In this document: positions 30,185 to 40,686 of the stretch, piece by piece
How positions within the stretch are numbered: the stretch's first letter is position 1
How the letters are laid out: each line of letters begins with the position of its first letter
From: Ichthyophis bannanicus
Lineage: Eukaryota > Chordata > Amphibia > Gymnophiona > Ichthyophiidae
Length of the DNA: 64,000 nucleotides
Direction: 5' to 3'
Assembly (NCBI GenBank): GCA_033557465.1
Contig: CM066031.1
Span: forward strand, 1,065,450,444-1,065,514,443
Translations under genes and position numbers: made by a program
The notes under the pieces: model-generated
Database searches by the model: none
What the model saw: the letters and a program-made list of their open reading frames with translations, nothing else
What the model was told of the DNA's origin: nothing

Positions 30185-30440
30185 AGAAAAACCTCCATGG
30201 CATAAATGCACAGCAGGGTCTCTTTCAATTGAAAGCAAGCTCTGCTATGAGGGGACATAGGATGAGGGTGAAAGGAGATAGACTCAGGAGTAATATGCGG
30301 AAATATTTCTTTACGGAAAGAGTGGTAGATGTGTGGAATAGTCTCCCAGTGGAGGTGGTGGACCCGAGGACAGTATCTGAATTCAAAAAAGCACGGGACA
30401 AACACAGAGGATCTCTAAAGGTTAAAAGGGGACTGTTGTG
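30185..30440 (+). mobile_element. CR1 LINE (second subfamily) C-terminus
   Basis: The plus-strand frame gives KASSAMRGHRMRVKGDRLRS, then NMRKYFFTERVVDVWNSLP and EFKKARDKHRGSLKVKRGL. The same protein text occurs reversed at 40311-40730, 49098-49280 and 60600-60980. This subfamily's C-terminus is distinct from that at 2197-2448. Confidence 0.88.
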
Positions 30441-31227
30441 GCACAGACTCATCAGCACCCCCTAGGTCTGAAGACCCTTTAGAGGGAATATAAAACAGTT
30501 TAGTCACAGACGGTTTATTATCCTCCCGATATCCCAAAATATCAATCAAGTATTTATCCAACAGTATCTGGGGTGATAAGAACCGTGTGCGAGGAAAATT
30601 TATACAACGTAAATTCAAAGCACGCATACTATTCTCCAACAGCTCATATTGAGCATGAAGAATAAGACTATCTCTCATAAAAGACAATGAAGAACTTTGT
30701 AACACTTTACACTGGGTTTCCAACTTTTGGCATCGCTCCCCTAACTCTTCAATCTGAGAATTATGTTGAATGAAATTAGCTACAGAGTCTTTAGTGAAGT
30801 CCGACATTTGACCAACAACGGAACTCAAAGAAGACTCTATCCGAGAAAGCACAAGCCAAATATCTGAGAGAGAGACATCCTTGGGATCCCCTGATGAGGT
30901 AACACCGTCCCGTCGCTCCAATGCAGGACACTCGGGAACTGATAAGATCCGGGGCAGAGCTACCCTCCCGGTATCCAACACAGGACCAGAGGCAGATAAA
31001 ACAGATGGTACGTCCAATTGCAGTGGTGCAGCCCTCCTCACTGGGGAGGACGTAACGGGACCAGCACTAACAACAGCAGCAGAGGGGGAAGAGATACTAA
31101 CCCCCGATGCACATGAGGAGTCATGACTGAGAAGATGAGTGGGGATTACAGGAATGGCCTCCCCCTCCTTTCCAGACACAGAAACTAGATGACGATCCAT
31201 GGGGCCAGATATTTTTCTGTGTTTCAT
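30441..31227 (-). pseudogene. L1-type ORF1 fragment
   Basis: An open minus-strand frame of about 260 codons (its last residues run into the CR1 copy). The N-terminal half is Ser/Pro/Val-rich and probably disordered. A coiled-coil follows (IWLVLSRIESSLSSVVGQM, IEELGERCQKLETQCKVLQS). Then comes the RRM-proximal text LENSMRALNLRCINFPRTR with PQILLDKYLIDILG and PSVTKLFYIP, typical of a second L1 lineage's ORF1 in amphibians as I remember it. The rest of the RNA-binding domain is missing, truncated by the CR1 insertion or deletion on the left. It belongs to a different L1 lineage from 22424-23206. Confidence 0.7.
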
Positions 31228-31392
31228 CTACAGCAGTAGTTCTCAACCCTGTCCTTGGGGAACAACAGCCTTTCATTGGAGGCAGGGTGTGCAAATCAAC
31301 CTGGGCATATTCATTGCAGATATCCTGGAAACCAGACTGATTAATGTTCCCCCAAGAACAAGTTTCAAAACTAGTGATCTACGACATTGTTC
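31222..31392. mobile_element. Half of a hAT MITE (CAGTAGTTCTCAACCCTG end)
   Basis: Starts CAGTAGTTCTCAACCCTGTCC at about 31231, a terminus common to non-autonomous hAT elements in vertebrates. The body has GGGTGTGCAAATCAACCTGG and ATATTCATTGCAGATATCCTGG. The opposite inverted end is not found before 31392, so it is truncated or diverged. Confidence 0.6.
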
Positions 31393-31599
31393 ATAACATT
31401 GGAATTTTTTTTTCATTTACATCTCTCTTTTGTACACATTACATTATCTTGTTTCTTCTCCAGCCTTTATTTTTTTTATCTGTAACCTCTTTCAAATGTA
31501 TTTAAACAATTATGCTAGTTTTTACACACAACTAGTCTTTCATCTTGATATTACTGCCTATTAATACACATTCAACACACTCAGAGATTCTTCTTGGGC

Positions 31600-32250
31600 A
31601 CTAAATATATTTAAGTGACTTTATTTTGGCTTACATTGAAAACAGTCTGGACCGAAGAGAGATTGAGTTCTCCTCTCCCCTTGAATCTTCTTCCTGGCAT
31701 GGTGTCTATTAAGAGGTTGGAGTCTCATAGAATTATATCGGACACTCAAAAGGCTTTTCAGCTGTTAGCAAGTGCAATTCCCAAAGACGATTGCTTATCG
31801 AAATTAATACCCATCTGGCAGAGTCCCTTTTTTAAAATTAATCAAAGCTCATTTGCATGGCAAAAATGTTTTAGCAAGGGCATTTGGAGCGTTGGCCAAC
31901 TAATATTGGATGGTAAGTGGAAACCTTTTCCTACGTTGCAAAGTGAATTTGGTCTACCTCAGTCTCTATATTTTCAGTGGATTCAGCTGAGGCACTGTAT
32001 GGAAAAATCCCAGTTTAGATATTACTTCATTGTCTGACGAATGGGGGTTAATGAACAAGATAAGCTCAATATGTATAGCCTCTGGGGTGGCTTCCCAATA
32101 TTACAAACTAGTGGCTCAGAACAATAGTTCTCAGGTCATTGGAGTTCAACGAATATGGGATGATGATATATTGACTTTATCTGTGTAATTTGCCCAGGGC
32201 AGGTGATTGTAGCACATTGTGCTTCAATAGTTTACAATGTCTGATTTCTG
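31600..32250 (+). pseudogene. L1-type ORF2 fragment, post-RT region
   Basis: The plus-strand frame 31615-32037 contains PLNLLPGMVSIKRLESHRII, then IPIWQSPFFKINQSSFAWQK, FSKGIWSVGQLI and FPTLQSEFGLPQSLYFQWIQ. This is the region between RT and the Cys domain in L1 ORF2 proteins. A stop ends it at 32038, and similar text continues (GVNEQDKLNMYSLWG near 32044). No RT box or Cys domain is present. It lies opposite in strand to the ORF1 fragment on its left. Confidence 0.7.
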
Positions 32251-32275
32251 AATGCAATGTATGCTCTGAACAGAA

Positions 32276-32500
32276 AGCACAGTTACTTACCTGTAACAGG
32301 TGATCTCTGGGAACAGCAGGAATAAGTCTTCACATATGGGTACGTCAGTACCGATGGAGCCCGCGCGGGAACGCTCCCCAGCGTCCAAAAAGAAAGCTTT
32401 TGGGAGCATCCCACACGCATGCGCGCTGCCTTCCCGCCCATTCACTTCCCTCTCATCAGTTGGGTTTGTAGCTGAGTCCGAAGGAGGGAAGTAGACAAAT

Positions 32501-32532
<32 letters not shown>

Positions 32533-32644
32533 AACTCCTAGGGGAGGTGGGTGGGTTGTGAAGACTTATTCCTGCTGTTCCCAGAGATCACCTGTTACAG
32601 GTAAGTAACTGTGCTATCTCCAGGAACAAGCAGGAATGAGTCTT
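32276..32644. repeat. Left terminus plus internal complementary region of the DIRS element
   Basis: A perfect 59-bp inverted repeat (32276-32334 and 32557-32615) is separated by 222 bp. Base 32616 and then 32617-32644 are the exact complement of the right terminus (37236-37264). Read as a unit, 32557-32644 is complementary to right end joined to left end, fixing the circle junction as GAGAT/AGCAC. A (GA)n run at 32503-32530 sits in the spacer. Confidence 0.9.
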
Positions 32645-33019
32645 AACATATGGGGACTCCCAAGCTAGAGATGCCTAGAGGAGGTCCCAGCATGTTGCAA
32701 ATCTAATGGATGGGCCATGCTATTTCCCAGAACCTCAGGCATCCAAGGGATGGAGGGTAGGAGTTGAATAAAAAAAGGGTGTGCTGTGGAACAGCTTGAC
32801 TAAACAAGGCGTCTAGAGGGGAGTCCTTGTGTAGACCATACTTGTTAGCAAATATTGAATTCCAATTTTCTAATGTGGACCTTACTCAAAAGTATTGTAA
32901 AAGTGTTTATTGAGGCTAATATGGGTCTGCTGGTAAGAGCCAGTAGATTATCCTCAAAGAAATTACCTCACTGTAAAGTAGAGGAAAATAAATTTTGCAA
33001 TACAGGCAGAGGTCAGAAG

Positions 33020-33240
33020 CCTTAATGGCTAGAACTAATCCCAGAAGAAAAACTGGGGGAGTTTAAAGAGGATGGACTTTGGAGGAAAGCTGAAGCTTCT
33101 GCAGGCCAAAGTTTAAAGCTCTTTGTCCTTGGAGCAAAATAAGGCTCTAGGAAAGAGAGGAGATAAATCTGACTGGTTTGGACGAAAAGGTAGAAATACG
33201 CCTTGCAGAAAAAGGATGGGTCTTTAAGACCCCTTTATCC
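33020..33240 (-). pseudogene. Probable tyrosine recombinase remnant of the DIRS element
   Basis: Minus-strand translation in shifting frames gives VLKTHPF...ISTF near 33220 and CSKDKEL-TLACRSFSF near 33110. As I remember them, DIRS recombinases have the related order VL---P-F-PKV-S-FH followed by EDKELHTLDVRRAL-FY. The Arg-His-Arg-Tyr catalytic residues cannot be placed with confidence. Stops are frequent. This is a weak call made mainly from position in the element. Confidence 0.35.
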
Positions 33241-33480
33241 AAACGAAAGAAAAAAACATTTGTAGTAGGCGGTGTAGCCTCCAATTTCTTGAAGATCAGT
33301 AATGTCTTCCCTAAGTGATGTCACTTAGGATAATGACTTTACATGGAGAGCTTCAGATGTAACGTAACCGGAAAAGTTAAGGTAAAAGAAGGTATTTTCT
33401 AATTACCATAGAAATTGGTTGTCCATTTAAACTTGTATGGTATGCTGGAACAGCATCAATATGGACAGTCACTAATCTTT

Positions 33481-33503
33481 CAAAGTCATATATATATATA
33501 TAG

Positions 33504-33542
<39 letters not shown>
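33481..33542. repeat. (TA)n/(GA)n microsatellite
   Basis: About 50 bases of TA repeats broken by one G, followed by about nine GA units, inside the decayed pol region of the DIRS element. Confidence 0.95.
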
Positions 33543-34599
33543 TTCGCTTAATAACAAGAAGGGGTAAGACCTGCTTGAGAATATGGATAGAGAATCTCTT
33601 TCTGGTTATAAGTGGAGAGCCATGGAGAAGGTTTCATGGAAAACAGTGGAATGCTCTTACTTATAAGGAGAGGTCTAGATTTTTTTTTTTTTAAATCTAG
33701 CCTTTGAATAACCAGGAATGGAGACCTACGTGAAGGGGTGCAGAGGAGATCCTTAGTCTTAAGACAGCAAGTCTGGATCTTTCTATAACTTCAGTGTAGT
33801 AGCTGGAGAAGAAGACGAAATATAAGGGGATACCATGTTTGCCCCTCTATGAGGGCAATATGAGTATTATGCGTTCTTTGTTCAGCATAAGCTTCAATGA
33901 AGTTTTGGGAATTAGAAGGAAAACAGTAGACAAGGACCAACTGCAGTGAAAAAGAATGCATCCCTATTGTAAGAGTTCCACTGGAGATGTGGAACAACCC
34001 AGGGAATTGAGCAATTCTTTATGTTTTCACATGGTCTAAGCCCTGGTTCCTTCTCCTTAAAAGGAAATTTTAAGGAAGATGGTAAGAGTAGGAGAAAACC
34101 AGTCATGTAGGAGCATGACTGGGCAAAGCCTTTTTAACCATCTAGAAGCTACCTACTAGGAATGGCTCTGACGCTCTCTAGCAAAGGCCCATAGTTGCAG
34201 AGCTTTTTTATATAATTGCAGAGAGCATGTTTTAGGTTGCTTAGGTGAGATCTGGCTGTTTAATTGCCAGTGTGCAACCTAATCTATTCTGTTGGAGCCA
34301 AAAAGAATTGAAGATGGCTAAGAATAGTAGACAGGCCGGTTGCCTGCAATGATAAATTGTCCAAGTGGGTTGTGGAACCTCTCTTGGAATTATCTGTTAT
34401 TAAGGCAGCAGGAAAAGTTAGGTCCTATAGATTGGAAAAGGACCGACAGACATAATTAGGAGTGGTAAAACTCAATTACTGTCTGATAAGCTGTCTTAAA
34501 AGAAATATTTGAGAAGATTGTAAAGGGGAAGAAAACTCTGTATGGAAACCAGTTACTGGAGTAGGTATTGAAGAAAACCTATGGGCTCAAAAAGTAAGC

Positions 34600-34900
34600 C
34601 CTCCAGTTGAATAGTATCACTCTTAGAGACTAAATGTCCCGACTAAGAGGGATAGAAGTAATACAGAGTTGAGAAGACTTACAATTTGGTAAGTCCCTGA
34701 AAAGGTGAAGCCCCTTGCAGTCCAAAACTAAGAGATATCCTCGTACAGGAAAACTGTCAAGATGAAGGACATAGCCTACCTTGTTGTTAGTTGTTACTCC
34801 TCTTTTTTCTTCAAAAAGAAGAGGAGAACCCTGTTACCTGTAGGGCATGATGGTCCTCAATAGCTCTTGGAGCTAAAAGAATGGATTTCTCTTGTGGCAA
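34600..34900 (-). pseudogene. Probable reverse transcriptase remnant of the DIRS element
   Basis: Just after the gag stop, minus-strand text contains GFSSSSF-RKKR near 34820 and LDCKGLHLF near 34730. These positions correspond to GFYSRYFLVPKK and ILDLRDL in the second DIRS copy (48504-49001). No catalytic YLDD box is found. Identification rests on order and spacing. Confidence 0.4.
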
Positions 34901-35047
34901 GAGATTCATGCCTAGAGTCGAGGATTGAGTCAGTGTATCACTGATATCTCAGTAAGGATGAGATGAACTGTAGGTGCTTCTTTTGATAAGAAGTAGGTTA
35001 CTGGTTCTAAACCTCAAACAGAAAAAAGAGATTTAATGAATAAAATA

Positions 35048-36886
35048 TCAGAAACTCTGCAACTGCTGGGTTTGCTGAGCCTGTTGAGATTTTGATTTTC
35101 TTAGCCTGGTTTGATGTTGCCCTTCTTTGGAAACATCTGCATGATGGGTAGAAGATGGATAAAACTTTTTCCCCTTAGGGGGATAAAGTTTGTTAGGAGA
35201 TTTTTTAGTAGCTGGGATAGAGGAAAGTTTTGACAATCCTCTGAAAGCAACAATATCAGTGTTTAACTGATTAGCTTGGAATAAAGCATCCTTGTTAAAG
35301 AGATTTTCACCAGTACAAGGAGTATTTCCCAGCCTTTCTTGTACCCATTTGTCCAAGTCTGAAGCTTGGAGTCAGGCCATGCGTTGTGCCCCTATGGCTA
35401 TAGCAGGAGTTCTGCTAATAGACTCAAAAACAGTCCAGGGAAGCACGATTAAGGAACTTAGAGACATTTTGAGCATGACTGACTAATAAGAAATAGTCTG
35501 CTCTTTTATGTTCTTGAAGAAAAGGGTTCAAAAGCTTTAGGTTCTTTGTGACCACTTCAAGAGATAATCCCATATAGAAAATATATGCGATAATTCTGCT
35601 GAAAGCATGGATGCCTGGAAGCATCGACGTCCAAAGGCATCTAAAGTCCTAGACTCACGACCTGGCGGATAAGAGGAGTGCTTCTTTGCACTCTTAATAC
35701 GCCTCATTGCTGATTCTACAACAATAGAATGATGAGGAAGTTGAGTCTTTTGAAAACCTGGAGAAGGTGGCACCTTGTACATAGTGTCAAGTGTCTTAGA
35801 ATATGGGGATACCGTTAAAGGAGTTTCCCACATTCTTAATAGTAGATCCTGTAAGATCTAATGCAAAGGAAGCATGATCACCTCCTTTGGAATCCAGGGG
35901 GATTGCAGAGTCTCTGAATCTCCTGGTATGGATTCTTCACCAGGTATAGAAATGGCAAGTAACTTTGCCATATCAAGCAGAAAAGCTTGAAAAGAAATCT
36001 CCCCTGAGGAGGACCCCCTAAAATGAGGGGTAAAGGCTAGAATTGTTGAGAATTCAGCCTTGGTACCGATGGATTCATCCCAGTCATCGAGATCAGAAGA
36101 CTTGAAAGGATGAAGCATCGGATTTTCTTTAAAGCGATGTCTTCTGTACCGGCTGAGGTCGGTACCAAGACAAGTCGGTACCGAATCCTCCATGCTAGAG
36201 AGCGATTCCAGGCTCGGCATCGAAGGAAGTGAGTCTGTCGAAGCAAGCATGGACAGTACCGACACCGGTGCCAATGTCGATAACGGTACCGGTACTGAAG
36301 CCGATACCGATACTCGAGGAACGGTCTGTAGCAACTCTAGCGGTACCGAAGTAGCTGAGAGCGCTAGACTACGTTCATCGGTGAGGAGTGTTTCATCCAT
36401 CACCATAGCCGATGCCGGGGTGTCGGTACCGCTCGAAGCGGCCACAACCACCGAGCATGGCCCAGGTATGTTCATCGAGGTAAGAACCTCGGGAACAACC
36501 TGAAGCCCCGTTAATGCTTTGGAGCCCGAAGACTCCCGCCGGGGCTTTATTGCCAAAATGTCCTCGAGGGCAATGCCAGAGGCATCTTGATGCTTAGAAG
36601 GAGATCTACCACTCGAGGACTGACTAGTCTTTACAGACTTTTGTTTGGTTACCTGATCCTGTGAAAAAGAAGATATTCTGGCTGGTGACATCGAGTCCGA
36701 TGTGAACCGGGTATCGAGTTGTGCTCGATTCTGAAGACTTCTTCTGTTTGAGCTCCAGCAGGAGAGACACTCCAGTGGGCAATGGTCAGGACCTAAACAT
36801 TTTAGACACCAAGTATGAGTGTCCAAAAATATATCTGTACCGCCACACTTTGAGCATTTCGTAAGGATAGTGGCCGGCTTTTCCAT
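35048..36886 (-). pseudogene. DIRS gag with zinc finger and LAP2alpha-like domain
   Basis: A minus-strand open frame of 342 codons (35858-36886) plus 35537-35833 and 35048-35356 in other frames. The N-terminus has a zinc finger: CSKC, eight residues on a His, then CLKC, DH and CLSC (36790-36870). A long Ser/Thr/Val-rich linker follows, encoded by GGTACCGA-rich DNA (36120-36480). Then come FQAFLLDMAKLL and LPHHSIVVESAMRRIKS with RTLDAFGRRCFQASMLSAEL, the helical domain shared with LAP2alpha (known to derive from a DIRS-type gag). The C-terminus KWVQERLGNTPCTGENLF is followed by a basic, Gln-rich tail. Two frame breaks, near 35850 and 35540, separate the pieces. The same protein occurs at 51577-53400. 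The domain is presumed to assemble the particle. Confidence 0.82.
36120..36480. repeat. GGTACCGA-type tandem codon repeat in DIRS gag linker
   Basis: CGGTACCGA, CCGATACCGA and related phrases recur about twelve times. On the coding strand they specify Ser-Val-Pro, Ser-Val-Ser and Thr-Asp. CpG-rich and palindromic, with KpnI-site cores. It is confined to the linker between the zinc finger and the helical domain. Confidence 0.7.
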
Positions 36887-37264
36887 AATGGAAGGATAGA
36901 GGCCTAGTGGCCTAGAAACTGACAGGCACTAAACAGGAAAAAATTTCATAGAAAAAGAAGACATTTTTTAGTAAAAGAAAGAAAAGCACCGGCGGTACTG
37001 GTGGCGTCGAGGGAAGGCAGACGCGACCACAAGAAAGTAAGAATAAAAAGAAGAATTTTCTGCGGTGACAGGAATACGTCCTGCCGGCTCCACGGAAAAC
37101 AGAAAACTGATGAGAGGGAAGTGAACGGGCAGGAAGGCAGCGCGCATGCGTGTGGGGTGCTCCCAAAAGCTTTCTTTTTGGACGCTGGGGAGCGTTCCCG
37201 CGCGGGCTCCGTCGGTACCGACATACCCATATGTGAAGACTCATTCCTGCTTGTTCCTGGAGAT

Positions 37265-37905
37265 TAATGTTTCCTAGTTATCTTATTTATTTATTTAATT
37301 TATAGATTTGAGGCATTTGGTATTCTGTCATAGGTTCAAATTGACGTCATGGTGGTTCACAAGCATATGTGTATCCAACTGAGACTAAACAATTCCAAAC
37401 ACCAACATCCATACAGGAAATAATCCACACCAGAGACATTCATCAAAATACACAAAATGCAGGCAACAAAAGGAAAGAGATGCATGAACAACAATTTCAA
37501 CCTGAGGCTGTGTGTCAAGTGGCAAACAGCAGTACACAATAGGGACGGACAGGAGAAGAGGCCCAGTTCAAAGATAGTCGCCGTATGAAGTCTGAAAAAA
37601 GTCAAGTTTTAACAAGCGTTTTAAAATTCTTATAAGAACTATCTGATCTACTATCCACCAGCAAAGAGTTCCATAGTGAAGGAGGCAGCGTGTGCAAAGG
37701 TGGAATTTCTGATCCACTCATATCTAAGCTTCTGAAAGGAAGGCACAACCAACAGATGAGTTTGTGGTGATCTTAACTAGCATTGTGGGGAGTATGGTAT
37801 GAAAAGTGGGGAGAGATAGAGAGGATAACCTGTATAAAAGGAACAAAAGGCAAACATGAGAATTTTCAATTTAATTGACTCAATACTGGCAACCAGTGTT
37901 CTATT
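37265..37905 (-). mobile_element. Unclassified retroposon, reverse orientation
   Basis: Begins with a reversed A-rich tail (TTATTTATTTATTTAATTTATAG) and shares short phrases with 63545-64000 (an ATTTATT tail, and CAAAGAGTTCCATAG-like text beside AAAGAATTCCACAT). No coding text. The family is not recognised. Confidence 0.4.
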
Positions 37906-38900
37906 ATTGGATGAGATGTCACATGGTCAGAACAATTTGCAAAATACATCAGTTTCACAGTCGTATTTTGTTTAAGCTGGAGCTGCATAATAGAATATTA
38001 AGGAAATCCAACAAACAGCAAGTTATTTCCCATGCATGTTATTTAGGACCTGATCTACTATGCTTCTTTCCCCCATGGACACAGAATGGGGAGAAAGCCT
38101 TAGGTCAGGCGTGGTCAATCCATCTCTTGCAAGGTAATGCAACTATTTAATAGACAAATGTGATTTTTCAGACTACCTACAGAAATATTAACAGGCCTCC
38201 TGCACTGTTACTGCATAGCTTAGATCACTCCTGCCCACATCTGCTTGTCAGTCTTACACATTTCAAAAACCTCTCCAGGTTTCATGCATTGTGATAGCAC
38301 AAATCAAGACGTGTGGGCCTACAAGTTTTAAAATGCACACAGCACAGCAGCTGACAGAACCCACCCCTCAAATATCAGAGAAATGGGCAGAGCCAGTGCA
38401 AAGGCTTTTGGTGTCCTAGACAAACCTTTATCCATGTGCCCCCTCCCCACCTCAATTATCTTTAAGTTCCGACCTTTTCTCTCCCAACATTTTGATAATT
38501 AAACTCAACAGATATGAGTACTCCAACATCAAGTTTTCCAGAACAATACTGTAAAAATGCAGAATTGGACATCACGCTTTTAAGTATTACATTTTATTTT
38601 TATAATTATAGTCTTTAAATATATATATACTGTCTGTAATGAAGGCAATTTCGGAAACCATTTACCATGGCTGAATGGCTACTTTAGATAAACAGTTCCA
38701 AGTTATAATGTAAACCGTTTTGATTGAAGAATAAGCGGTAGAGAAAACTGGTTAAATAAATAAATGGTTCTTTCAAATTGCCCATCTCTCTGCAGGCAAA
38801 AGTAAGCATTGTTAGTTCTTTGAGCATTGAGTTCTGAGGCTGTCAGGATCTATTGTTTTGCCTTGACTTTCGCTGCACTTTGCCAGCCCCTAGAAACTGT
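37906..38900. other. Unassigned, with one LINE/SINE tail
   Basis: At 38690-38765, CCAAGTTATAATGTAAACCG, then TTTTGATTGAAGAATAAGCGG and AAATAAATAAAT, is a plus-strand copy of the shared LINE/SINE tail. The rest is unassigned. Confidence 0.5.
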
Positions 38901-38910
38901 CACTCTAGGT

Positions 38911-39111
38911 CAGGGGTGGGCAATTCCAGCCCTCGTGCACCACAATCCAGCCTGGTTTTCATGATGTCCCTAACAAATATTTCATGGACCTATTTCCATA
39001 CAATGGAAGGCAGTGGATGCAAATAGATCTCATGAATATTCATTAGGGACATCATGAAAACCAGGCTGAATTGTGGTGCATGAGGGCTGGAATTGCCCAC
39101 CCCTGCCCTAT
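38911..39111. mobile_element. Palindromic hAT MITE
   Basis: Left arm CAGGGGTGGGCAATTCCAGC, with CCTCGTGCACCACAATCCAGC and CTGGTTTTCATGATGTCCCTAA. The right arm is its near-perfect inverse, ending GGAATTGCCCACCCCTG. Arms are about 65 bp in a 201-bp element. Flanks CTCTAGGT and CCCTATGT match at 6 of 8 positions, an eroded hAT-size target duplication. There is no coding capacity. Confidence 0.88.
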
Positions 39112-39879
39112 GTGATCACCTAGTTTGCCTAAAGGTTATGTCAGCCCTGGAAATGGAGAAAGCTCAGGTAACTGGCAGAGCCCACCTGCTAGCTACTAAA
39201 GACTGGAGCAGGAGAAGCATGTAAGTTAAAAACAGTCTAAAGGGAAGGAGGTTGAAAAACTGCTCAGGGAGAAAAGGAAGAGGGAATCTGGACCAAATGA
39301 GGGGTATAAAATATAAAAAAGAGAGAGAAGCTGGGCCTAACGTAGAGGGAGATAGATGCTCAGAAATGTTCAGAAGAGAGTGGAAAGAAACAGAGCGAGA
39401 GAGACTGGGCCGTGTGGAGGACAAGTGAGAAAAGGAGTGCCTGGACTGAATGTGAAGCAAGACAGAGAAACAGGATGGGCCATGTGACAGCAAGTTAGGA
39501 ATGCCCAAAGCACTGTCACAGAAAGAACTTAATGGCAGAGGTAAAACAGGGCCACAATTTAGGAGTATCAAATGCCAATTACTGTCACATTATCATCACC
39601 TAAAAACACACGAGCATGTAATTGCACTAATAAACAGGAAGACCACTAGCCTCTACAGCTCATTAATCTTTGGGTAAGTTTGAGGAGGTAACTGCAGGGG
39701 AAGAGGCATAACTGCAGAGGCCACTCTTCAGCAGAGATGTACATTCATTAGCATCCAACTTAAAAATGTTTAGTGCACGCAAAATCGATCATACACATAT
39801 TAACTTATAAAATAACATAATATAAAGAATCCAATTCTACAAGGCCTAGGAAAGAGATGTTTTAATGGCTCCTATTGGT
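39112..39879. other. Unassigned
   Basis: Purine-rich GAGAGA/GGAAGAGG text at 39190-39480. A minus-strand frame (39164-39571) is Ser/Leu/Phe-rich and probably compositional. Confidence 0.4.
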
Positions 39880-40227
39880 TATTAATAGATGTTAAGCCTA
39901 ACCCACACCGGCGTTTGCACTATATAGCCCTTCAGCATACCATAAAGTCCAAAAGGTCAGAAAAGCACCTATATCCTCGCAGTTTGAAATGTGCTCTCAT
40001 AAACGCATGGACTTAAGAAATGGCCAGCTATCTCTGACCTCATATCCACCCACAACCTAGACATCCTCCTAGTCACTGAATCATGGCTGACTGACTCTCT
40101 GACTCAGTCCTTCTTAAACATCTCATCCCTCCTAATTTCTCAATTTACACTTGCAATAGATCCAGTCACAGAGGTGGAGGTGCTTTTATCCTCGTAAGGA
40201 CGGATCTTCAATTCCATCTACTTTCTT

Positions 40228-40685
40228 AGAAACATAGAAACATAGAAACTTAGAAATATGATGACAGAAAGACCACATGGCCTATCTAGTCTGTCCTTCC
40301 ATATCAACAACTAAAACAGTCCCCTTTTAACCTTTAGAGATCCTTTGTGTTTCTCCCATGCTTTTTTGAATTCAGTTACTGTCCTCATCTCTACTACCTC
40401 CACTGGGAGATTATTCCACGGATCCACTACTCTTTCCGTAAAGAAATATTTCCGCATATCACTCCTGAATCTATCTCCCTTCACCCTCATCCCATGTCCC
40501 CTCGTAGCAGAACTTGCTTTCAATTGAAAGAGATTCTCTCCCTGAACATTTATGCCATGGAGGTATTTAAACATCTCAATCATATCACCTCTATCCCGCC
40601 TTTCCTCTAAAGTATACATATTAAGATCCTTCAGTCTGTCCTCATATGCTTTATAATGAAGACCACTAATCATTTTAGTAGACAC
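40228..40685 (-). mobile_element. CR1 (second subfamily) 3' end inserted in the L2 element
   Basis: Reversed 3' terminus GAAACATAGAAACATAGAAA, then CACATGGCCTATCTAGTCTGTCC, followed by the minus-strand frame 40311-40730 (YKAYEDRLKDLNMYTLEERR, RGDMIEMFKYLHGINV, MRKYFFTERVVDPWNNLP). It is 5'-truncated at about 40685, where L2 endonuclease text resumes. Confidence 0.9.
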
Positions 40686-40686
40686 C

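Larger units (their letters stand above)
32276..37264 (-). mobile_element. Structurally complete DIRS-like retrotransposon with internal complementary region
   Basis: 4,989 bp. Inverted terminal repeats of about 158 bp lie at 32304-32461 and 37105-37263 (shared phrases CATATGGGTA, GGAGCCCGCGCGGGAACGCT, AAAGCTTTTGGGAGC, CACGCATGCGCGCTGCC). Just inside the left end, 32557-32644 is a fusion of the complements of the left terminus (59 bases, perfect) and the right terminus (28 bases), in the order expected of a circle-junction template. That is the diagnostic internal complementary region of DIRS elements. Gag is readable (35048-36886); RT and tyrosine recombinase remain only as decayed traces. 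It is shorter than autonomous DIRS elements, which are usually about 5.5-6 kb. Confidence 0.88.

Noticed and set aside
32276..32615. An independent foldback transposon defined by the 59-bp inverted repeat
   Set aside because: The right arm continues into the complement of the far DIRS terminus, and the left arm lies in the DIRS inverted terminal repeat, so both belong to the DIRS element.
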